Origin: Heterohyrax brucei
Lineage: Eukaryota; Chordata; Mammalia; Hyracoidea; Procaviidae
Direction of reading: 5' to 3'
Assembly (NCBI GenBank): GCA_028571685.1
Contig: CM053166.1
Location: 65,372,111-65,436,110, forward strand
DNA: 64,000 nt
Every line of letters begins with the position of its first letter. The first letter of the stretch is position 1. Position numbers and translations under genes: made by a program. Positions 57,340-64,000 of the stretch are shown here, piece by piece. The notes below the pieces were generated by a model. The model made no database searches. It was not told where the DNA came from and saw only the letters and a program-made list of their open reading frames with translations.

Positions 57340-57790
57340 ATAAGCAGTCCCTGACTTTAACATATATTTTACTTAAGATGAAACCACATTTATGACTTTT
57401 ATTTTGTTACAGCCTATCTCAATTATTAAAAAAAATTCAGACGTTGTAAATGCAGTTCTGTGGTTGCTAACCAAAACGTTGGCAGTTCAAATCCACCAGA
57501 TGCAATTTGGAAATGCTATGGAGCAGTTCTACTCGGTCTTAAGAGTTTCTAAGAGTCAGAATTCACTCTGTGGCAATGGGTTTTGATTTTTTGAGTATCT
57601 TGAGTAATATATACTAAGTACAGTGATGCAGCACTATTTTGCTGATGTTATTCTTGGATGTTTACTTGCACTGTTTAATACTGTGACTTACTGTTCAAAA
57701 CATTGCTGTGTACTACATTTTCTGACTTATGAAGAGGTTCCGTTCTGATGACTCTGTGGTAAGTTGGTTCTGACGGAAGTAGAATATCTG
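57340..57790. mobile_element. DNA-transposon-like repeat interrupted by an AfroSINE (tentative)
   Basis: TATAAGCAGTCCCTGACTTT on the left and TTATGAAGAGGTTCCGTTCT...GTAAGTTGGTTCTGACGGAAG on the right look like the two ends of a Tigger-like element (cagtccctgactt...). The SINE sits in the middle. Diverged. Confidence 0.4.
57449..57590 (+). mobile_element. AfroSINE, 5'-truncated
   Basis: TGTGGTTGCTAACCAAAACG, GCAGTTCAAATCCACC (box B), GAGCAGTTCTACTCGGTC, tail GAGTCAGAATTCACTC. Confidence 0.88.
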
Positions 57791-57959
57791 TTTTTATTTT
57801 TTTTAGTCTGCATTATTATTGCTTTTTAGTAGTAGTATCTTTATAAATCTGATTTTCCTTTGTCTTTGGGGGTTGGAAACATTACCACATAAATTTTCAG
57901 ATACATTTCAATATGTACATACACAAAAATATCACTAGTAAAATTTGGTCTCTATTCTT

Positions 57960-58747
57960 TTCCCAAATTCTAGATATTTCATATAAATAGGATAATACAA
58001 TATTTGTCCTTTTGTTACTGACTTATTCCACTCAGCATGATATTTTCAAGGTTCATCAATGTTGTAACATGTATCAGGACTTTATTTTTCTTTATGGTTG
58101 AGTAATATTCCAGTGTATGTGTATATCACATTTTTGTGATCATAATACTCCCCAAAACATGATTTCTCCTTTTTGAAATGTCTGGCTGAGAACTTGACAA
58201 GTTTTTCTTCTTCCTCTGCTTGCCTTCTCCTTGTCTCACACCTTCGTTAAGGACTTTGTTTTGACTCGATCCAAATAATTTTGTTTTGGACCGATGCTAA
58301 TAACTTCGTTTTGTTTTGTCTGACTATCTGTGACTTGTGACTCTCCACAGGAAGGTAAGAGCTCAGGTGTCTGATATGTGTATCTTTGGCCTAATAAAGA
58401 AATGTCTGGCATGTGTCTTTTTTGTTTGATAAAAAGATTCTTGTCTCTATCTTACAATGAATAACTCCTTTGTAGCCAGCTGCAGGCTACAAAGACACTT
58501 CTAAACTTTGTAAAATCATATATAAGCTCTGATATAAAAATTGTCTTTTAAGACTTTAAAGAGACAGTCTGCACTGCTGTCAGGTCTCCATTGCTATCAT
58601 ACCTCCTAACAAACCTCACTCTTTCTGACTTGGAGTACCTTACATTGGCTTGACTGCTCCAGGGCATGCACCCTAATGAGGCAACAAATTTGGTTTCTCT
58701 ATTCCTTGATGGCCATTTAGGTTGTTTCCAACTTTTGGCTATTGTTG
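57960..58747 (-). mobile_element. L1 ORF2 C-terminus fragment, split by an LTR-like insert
   Basis: TATTTGTCCTTTTGTTACTG, TATTCCACTCAGCATGATAT and AATATTCCAGTGTATGTG precede the insert; TTCCTTGATGGCCATTTAGG and CCAACTTTTGGCTATTG follow it. This is the complement of L1 ORF2 C-terminus and is out of order relative to the neighbouring L1-F2 EN sequence, so it is a separate or rearranged piece. Confidence 0.72.
58135..58686. mobile_element. LTR-like insertion (TG...CA ends)
   Basis: A 552-bp insert starting TGTGATCATAAT and ending GAGGCAACA, with near-TSDs ATTTT/AATTT. It has CCTAATAAAG (about 58391) and TATATAAG (58519-58526), but their order does not fit a plus-strand LTR. Two GAAATGTCTGGC copies occur at about 58175 and 58400. 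Class not assigned. Confidence 0.5.
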
Positions 58748-59295
58748 ATATGATTGTCATAGCTTCTTGTTGACTTGACTCTTTTATAATTATAGAATGC
58801 CCTTCTTTGATTCTTACAAGAGATTGTGAGTTAAAGTCTATTTTGTCCGATAGCAATATAACCATCTCAGTCTCTTTTGGTTAGTATTTGCAAGGAATAT
58901 TTTTTTCCCATCCGTTCACTTTTAACTTATTTGTGCCTTTGGTTTTAAGGCATGTCTCTTATAAACAGCATATAGATGAATCATGGGTTTGTTTTGTTTT
59001 TTCATCCTTTTTGCCACTCTGCCTTTTTACTGAAGGGTTTAATACATTTAAGATGATTTGGAAGGATTTGTTTACTTTTATCTTATACCTCCTTTGTCTC
59101 ATTTCTTTTAATGCTGCCATTATTTGTATTTTAGTTTTTTTTTTGTCATGAGACATTTTGATTCCCTTCTTTCTTTTGAGTATAATTTTTAAGGCATTTT
59201 CTCTGTGCTTACCATGAGAACTACAATTAACATTTTAAATTTATAACAACTTAGTTTTTTATTAATACTCACTAAATTCCAGTAACATGCAAAAT
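58748..59295 (-). mobile_element. L1-F2 (part c): EN N-terminus and spacer
   Basis: Plus-strand TTAAAGTCTATTTTGTCCGA, TAAGGCATGTCTCTTATAAA and TGAAGGGTTTAATACATTTA are the complement of the ORF2 EN N-terminus. ORF1-like sequence begins after 59170. Confidence 0.75.
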
Positions 59296-59610
59296 TTTAT
59301 TATTATTATTTTTAATTGTGCTTAAGGTGAAACTTTACAGAGCAAATTAGTTTCTCATTCAACAATTTATACACAAATTGTTTTGTGACATTGGTTGCAA
59401 CCCTCACAGTGTGTTCACACTCTCTCCTTGCACATACCAATTCATTGTCTCCATACATTCATTTTTCCCATCCTTTTCTGCCTTCTTGTCATTGCTTTCA
59501 GACAGGTGTTGCTCTTTTGCAAAACTCTATTCTTATACCACTCCTCCTCATTTTATATAATTGTTATAATAAACCATATCTTCATACACTATGTGCCCAA
59601 ATAGCATAAA
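59296..59610 (-). mobile_element. 5'-truncated L1 3' UTR fragment in L1-F2
   Basis: Same type as 26605-27087: AATTGTGCTTAAGGTGAAAC, TTTTGTGACATTGGTTGCAA, CCATCCTTTTCTGCCTTCTT. A (TTA)n-like tail at 59297-59312 may be the poly(A) complement. Confidence 0.75.
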
Positions 59611-59666
59611 TTTATAATTGTATGTTATGTATTTGTCTTTTGGAATCATATAGGACATAATTAAGA

Positions 59667-59885
59667 AGCCCTGGCAGTGCAGTGGAAACCATGGTGGTGT
59701 AATGGTGAGATCCATGGCTTCTAACCAAAAGGTTCACAGCTTGAATCCGTCAGGCACCTTTTGGGAACTCTGTGGAGCAGTTCTACCTTGTCCTTAGGGT
59801 TGCTGTGAATCAGAATTGACTCGACAGCAGTGGGTTTGGTTTTCTGGTTTGGTGGTGCAGTTGTTAAGTGCTTAGCCATTAACTG
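59667..59885 (+). mobile_element. AfroSINE inserted into another AfroSINE
   Basis: The outer SINE starts AGAAGCCCTGGCAGTGCAGT and is cut after its first ~20 bases by a full inner SINE (GGAAACCATGGTGGTGTAAT to the GTTTGGTTTTCTGGTTT tail). The outer SINE resumes at GGTGGTGCAGTTGTTAAGTG and ends near 59885. The repeated TGGYRGTGCAGT marks the inner TSD. Confidence 0.85.
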
Positions 59886-60600
59886 ATTTCCTTTAGTTCC
59901 TTGAGCATATTAAATAGCATTGTTTTAAAGTCTTGTAGTCTGCCTGTTATCTTGGCTTCCATAGAGATAACTTCTCTGCCTTTGTTCTTTTGACTAAGCC
60001 CTCATTTTCAGTTTTTTGTATGGCTTGTGATTTTTTTTGTTGTTGTTGCTGTTGAACCTAAGATGTTAGACTGTTACATTTTGCTAGCCCTGATCGTGTA
60101 TGTGGCTTTCTCAATTCCCTGCATGCACTGTGTTTTCAAAAGTTCTAATTTCTGCAAGAAGCTTTCGGGTCGTCACAGCCTTTAGTCTTTATACACTACT
60201 CCCTCCTCTGCCCTGTGTGAACTCTGATTGAGGTTTAACCAAGGGTTCAGCCCTCCAAGCCGCTCTCAGAAGATTAGAAGAGACACATTGTAAAGTCTGT
60301 CGGCAAAGTCTGCCCTGCTCACTTTGGAAGGAGAGGTTGGAGCTACCTCTTTGAGAATTCAAGCTGTAGTTCACCTTTACTGCAACTGCCCACCTTCTGC
60401 ACCTGGGGTGGGAGGTGGCAGGGCCAGTAGAAAAAGTTTTCTTACCATTTAAAAGTTGTCTGTTTCTTGTTTTAGTGTATTGTTAGTTGCTACATTTCTG
60501 TATCTACTTTTCAGTGTTCTTATAGTGTTGAGATTACAGATGTCTCATGTGGGAAGGTTGAGATTTTACACCCGCTTATGCTGCCATCTTCCCATAAGGC
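59886..60600 (-). mobile_element. L1-F2 (part d): ORF1 5' half and 5' UTR
   Basis: TTTAAAGTCTTGTAGTCTGC and TTCATTTTCAG-like phrases are complemented L1M ORF1/5' UTR. It ends near GCTGCCATCTTCCC (60580-60593), the complement of an L1 start with AAGATGG. Confidence 0.6.
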
Positions 60601-60919
60601 TCTCTATATTTTTGGATTAACTTTTTCTTTAAAGTCAGGTTTTATTTTTTTCTTTACAGCTACTATGTTTTTTTCTTCCATATATTCACTCTACTTGGTG
60701 TCTTTTTTTTTAATCTTAAAAAATTTCAAAATCAAATCCCACTGGGACTTTAATTGGAATTTCATTTGACTTTTGTATTAATTGGGGAAGAATTGACATC
60801 TATATACTATAAAAATGTTGTTACCTGGGAAAATGGGATGTTTTGCCGGTCATTAAAATATTATCTTAACAACATTTTGAAAATTTTCTTGTAGTTCTTA
60901 GATTTATGTTAAGATTATT

Positions 60920-61115
60920 CTATTGCTGTCAAATCTATTCTGACTCACAGCAATCCTCTACGATAGAATAGAACAGCCCCATAGGGTTTCCAAAGCTGTA
61001 ATCTTTATAGAAGCAGACTGACACATCTTTCTCTCATGGAGTGGGCTGGAATCATTGACCTTTTGGTTAGCAGGTGAGCACTTTAACCACTGCTCTTCCA
61101 GGGCTTCTTAGATTA
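60920..61115 (-). mobile_element. AfroSINE, longer subfamily
   Basis: TCTATTCTGACTCACAGCAA, then an extra segment GCTGTAATCTTTATAGAAGC and CAGACTGACACATCTTTCTC absent from the other copies, then GACCTTTTGGTTAGCAGGTG and CTCTTCCAGGGCTTC. A distinct AfroSINE subfamily. Confidence 0.88.
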
Positions 61116-61937
61116 CCCTAATTATTTTAAACTTTAGTGATTACTACGACTGATATTTTTCCGTTCTTCTACCAAGTGGATAACTGTATATATTCTTTGT
61201 TATTGACTACTCTGCATAATTTGTTCATTAGTTTGAATATTTGTTTTTAATTACTGATTTTCTTAGGGTTTCCAGATATACCAATGTATAGAGATAAATA
61301 GTTACAGTTTTTATTTCTGTTCTACATAATAGCCTTGGTCACAAACTCCTAGAGTCATGTGAAAATTCACAATGCATAGTAAGCATCATTTTGTTCCTGT
61401 GTATAGAAATGTTTCTCAGTTGTTTAGTTGAGTATAAAGTAAAAATTACCCAATAAAGCAATTTTTAGGGGGACAGGGAAATTCTTTGAGAATCTGATAA
61501 TAGTTTTATGACTTTTATTTCTGGAAAATGCTTATAGATACACAAACACATAAAATTTTGCATTCAGTTTCATGGGGATAACATGTCCCATTTTATGTTA
61601 GGATTTTGGACCTCTGGAATCCAACATAAGAACTTCTGATATGAAGGAAATATTTTTTTTTATTCCTAATTTTTAAGGTTTTGATTTTTTAAATCATGAG
61701 TTGGATTCAATCAAATGCTTTAAAAGCATTCTTAGTAGTAATGAATTTTCTTATTTAACCTATTAACATGACTTGTGCTTATTTATAGATTTCCTACTAT
61801 CCATTAAGCCTTACATACTTGAAATGAACTCTAATTCTGTGTAGATATGGTAGGTTATTAATTTAACATTCTCTCACATTTGATCTTTGCATATTCTTTA
61901 TGCATTTTACTTCTTTTTATAAGTGTTAATGGTCTAT

Positions 61938-61990
61938 GTGGAGCCCTAGTGGTACAGTAGTTAAGAGTTATGGCTGCTAACCACAAGGGT
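61938..61990 (+). mobile_element. AfroSINE 5' fragment
   Basis: GTGGAGCCCTAGTGGTACAG then GTTAAGAGTTATGGCTGCTA; the copy stops after CCACAAGGGTC, so only the box A half is present. Confidence 0.75.
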
Positions 61991-62404
61991 CTGTGTCTAT
62001 AGCTTTTAGCTGTACTTGTAAAATTTAATGTGGAGTTAATTTTAGTTATTCAAGACAAACTCAAGTTTCTGTTTAGTTTTGCTTTTTGTAAAGCAGTTTA
62101 TGGAACATTAGAAATTAGCTCACTAAAAGCTGGTAAAACTATTTGGTCCTCCAGCCTTCCTTTGAAGGTACTTCTTTGCAAACTTTTTCTGTTACTTTAA
62201 GAGTTTCTCTTTCTTCTTTATATTTTTGCAGAAAATTATATATATCATCAAGATTGCCAGACCCACAACATTGTTCTCTTTTGTCCACAAATCCATTGTT
62301 CCATTTTATTTGTGTTTTCTTTCTCCCTAAATTATGTCTGGCAAAACTTCTATTTCTAAACAGAAAAGTCTATTTTCCTTGCTTTTAAGTAATTTATCTA
62401 TAAT

Positions 62405-63117
62405 TTGATATCTTCCCACCCTGTGACAACACACTCCTCTTTTCCACCTGCTATTTCCCATGTCCATTCAACTAGCTCCTGTCCCCCTCTACTCTCTCAT
62501 CTGGCCTCTGCACAGGAGCTGCTCAGTTAGCCTCATGCATACACTTAAGCCAAGAAGCACACTCTTTGCTAGCATCATTTTATGTCTTATAGTCTAATCC
62601 AATATTTGTCTGAAGAGCTGACTTCAGAAAAGGTTTCTGTTCTGGGCTAACAGAAAGTCCTCGGAGCATGTTTTCTGGGGACCCTCCAGTCTGTCATACA
62701 TCAAGTCTAATCTTTTTAACAGAGATCAAGTTCTGCACACCACTTATTCTCCCCCTGTATCAGAATCTCTGTGTTGTATTCCCTGACAAGGCAGGGTAGT
62801 CATTGATGTTGGCTGGGCACTATCTTGTTCTTCTGGTCTCCTGCTGATGTAGTCTCTGGATTATGTGGCCTTTTCTGTCTCTTAGGCTCATATTTCCTTA
62901 TGGCTTTGATGTCCTTCATTCTTCTCTGCTCCAGGTATGTTGGGACCAACTGATGCTACTTAGATGCCCACTTGCTAGCCTTTAAGACCCCAGATACCAC
63001 TCATCGAAGTGAGATGCAGACATTTTCTTAAAACATTTTGTTGTTCCAGTTGACCTAGATGTCCCTGAAATCATGGTCCCCAGACTCCTGCCCCTGCTAC
63101 TCTGTTCTTCAAAGTGT
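62405..63117 (-). mobile_element. L1 3' UTR fragment
   Basis: Complement of the elephant-type L1 3' UTR: CACCCTGTGACAACACACTC, GTCTGAAGAGCTGACTTCAG, GGCTGGGCACTATCTTGTTC, CTAGCCTTTAAGACCCCAGA. No ORF2 follows, so it is a truncated copy. Confidence 0.85.
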
Positions 63118-63398
63118 TGAGTTACATTTAGTCTTGGCTATAATCTTTATGGAGGCAAATTGCCAGGCCTTTCATCTGCTGCTGCTTCTATGGAAGCAAA
63201 TTGTCAGGCCGTATGTTATTAGTTGAGGAAAAACTGTTGGCACCATCTAGGGAGATTATTAACTCCATAGTAGGGAATATAATACTAATGGTTGATAAAG
63301 ATTGGATAAATAACTATATGTTTCTTTCCACTACAGGATTTCTCAGAGATAACAATACAGTAATGTGCCTTGTGAATTTTTAGGGAGGTAATGAATTT
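63118..63398. other. Unassigned stretch
   Basis: Two imperfect copies of GGAGGCAAATTGCCAGGC (63151) / GGAAGCAAATTGTCAGGC (63192) lie 41 bp apart. Otherwise nothing recognisable. Confidence 0.4.
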
Positions 63399-63602
63399 AC
63401 AGGAATCTCTGGTGGTGTACATGGTTAACATGCTTGGCTGCTAACTGAAAAGTTAACAGTTTGAGTCCACTCAGAGGTACCTTAGAAGAAAGGCCTGGCA
63501 ATCTACTTTTGAAGAATCAGCAATTGAAAACCCTCAGCACAGTTCTACTCTGACATACATGGGAGTCCCATAAGTTGAAACCAATATGACAGCAACTGGT
63601 TA
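63399..63602 (+). mobile_element. AfroSINE, third subfamily
   Basis: GGAATCTCTGGTGGTGTACA start, then an extra central segment AGGCCTGGCAATCTACTTTT and AATTGAAAACCCTCAGCACA, and the tail GTCCCATAAGTTGAAACCAA with CAGCAACTGGTT. Confidence 0.88.
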
Positions 63603-63954
63603 AATGAATATGCAATATTTCCTACATTTATTTACCAGGAGCCCTTTTTCCGTGAAACTCCTAATGTTTTGCTTGACAATGAGGTCAGAGATATTGCTCT
63701 AGAATAGTGTCTTTCAAGTCACATGAAGTGACCCATTCATGGTATGTTGTGAAAACAGTTTAGACTATAACCAACTTAAAAAAAAAAAGCTAATCTAGAA
63801 GCAGGCTCATCAGTGCTCCCAATATGTATGTATCTGTCTCCCCTTCTGATCTGGGCTGGCAAGCTTCCTCAAACATAGTTTTCCCAAGTTTTACTTTTAT
63901 AGGGGATTTTTTAGAAGCTGTATTTAAATTTTCAAAAAGAATCATATGTGATTG

Positions 63955-64000
63955 TCATGGATTGAATTGTGCCCTGCCCCCCCCATATGTGTAGCAATTT
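63955..64000 (+). mobile_element. Start of a MaLR-like LTR, cut by the window edge
   Basis: TGTCATGGATTGAATTGTGC is the 5' start of the same LTR family found at 1220 and, complemented, at 9668 and 13450. A C-run follows. Confidence 0.75.

Larger units (their letters stand above)
60601..62404 (-). mobile_element. Ancient L1 ORF2 fragments, patchy
   Basis: Several diverged pieces in L1 order: TTGGGGAAGAATTGACATCT (about 60782), GTGCTTATTTATAGATTTCC (about 61775) and TTTGGTCCTCCAGCCTTCC (about 62140). Stretches between them, such as 61310-61640, show nothing I can assign. AfroSINE copies at 60920 and 61938 are inserted. Confidence 0.5.

Noticed and set aside
1..64000. CRISPR array, bacterial operon or phage system
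   Set aside because: All repeats are interspersed mammalian retroelements; there is no regularly spaced repeat-spacer array and no prokaryotic gene.

Overview
This is mammalian nuclear DNA, almost certainly from an afrotherian and most likely an elephant or a close relative (Proboscidea/Paenungulata). The call rests on many tRNA-derived SINEs whose tail reads like GGGTCGCTATGAGTCGGAAT (the AfroSINE signature), on RTE/BovB-like LINEs sharing that tail, and on L1 elements whose 3' UTRs match one another across the window. I find no convincing host protein-coding exon, no functional RNA gene, no CpG island and no CRISPR or bacterial feature. The open reading frames present are decayed pieces of LINE proteins or chance frames.

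Layout. 1-13.2 kb: a near full-length minus-strand L1 (L1-A) interrupted by a MaLR-like LTR, then two older minus-strand L1s (B1, B2). 13.2-23.9 kb: an old minus-strand L1 (F1) holding a MaLR-like LTR, an ERV-type LTR, a 170-bp internal rearrangement and a younger L1 (L1-C) with a 15-bp target-site duplication (TSD). 24-29.3 kb: three RTE/BovB-like copies, one split by a palindromic mariner element and one by a truncated L1. 29.3-36.1 kb: the most unique-looking stretch, with AfroSINEs, L1M pieces, an ERV-type LTR and a SINE-in-RTE nest. 36.1-44.4 kb: a 7.2-kb minus-strand L1 (L1-D) facing a 0.75-kb plus-strand mini-L1 (L1-X). 45.1-52.0 kb: a full-length minus-strand L1 (L1-E) with intact TSDs. 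52.1-64 kb: a shattered old L1 (F2) with Tigger, LTR, AfroSINE and L1 3' UTR insertions, and the start of another MaLR-like LTR at the right edge.

Most notable results. (1) The flanking duplications of L1-D and L1-X are swapped between the two elements in inverted orientation, which is the signature of an L1/L1-mediated inversion of about 7.4 kb. (2) The mariner inside the RTE is a fold-back element with arms of about 167 bp. (3) This L1 lineage carries an open frame between ORF1 and ORF2 that is recognisable in four copies and ends, in two of them, in an ATGA overlap with the ORF2 start. (4) The L1 5' UTRs contain repeated promoter-like units of about 190-250 bp. (5) Nearly all L1 material is minus strand, which would fit a large intron of a plus-strand gene, although no exon is visible.

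All family assignments come from reading the sequence and remembering repeat families. No database search was run. Boundaries are to within a few bases where a TSD is cited and to within tens of bases otherwise.
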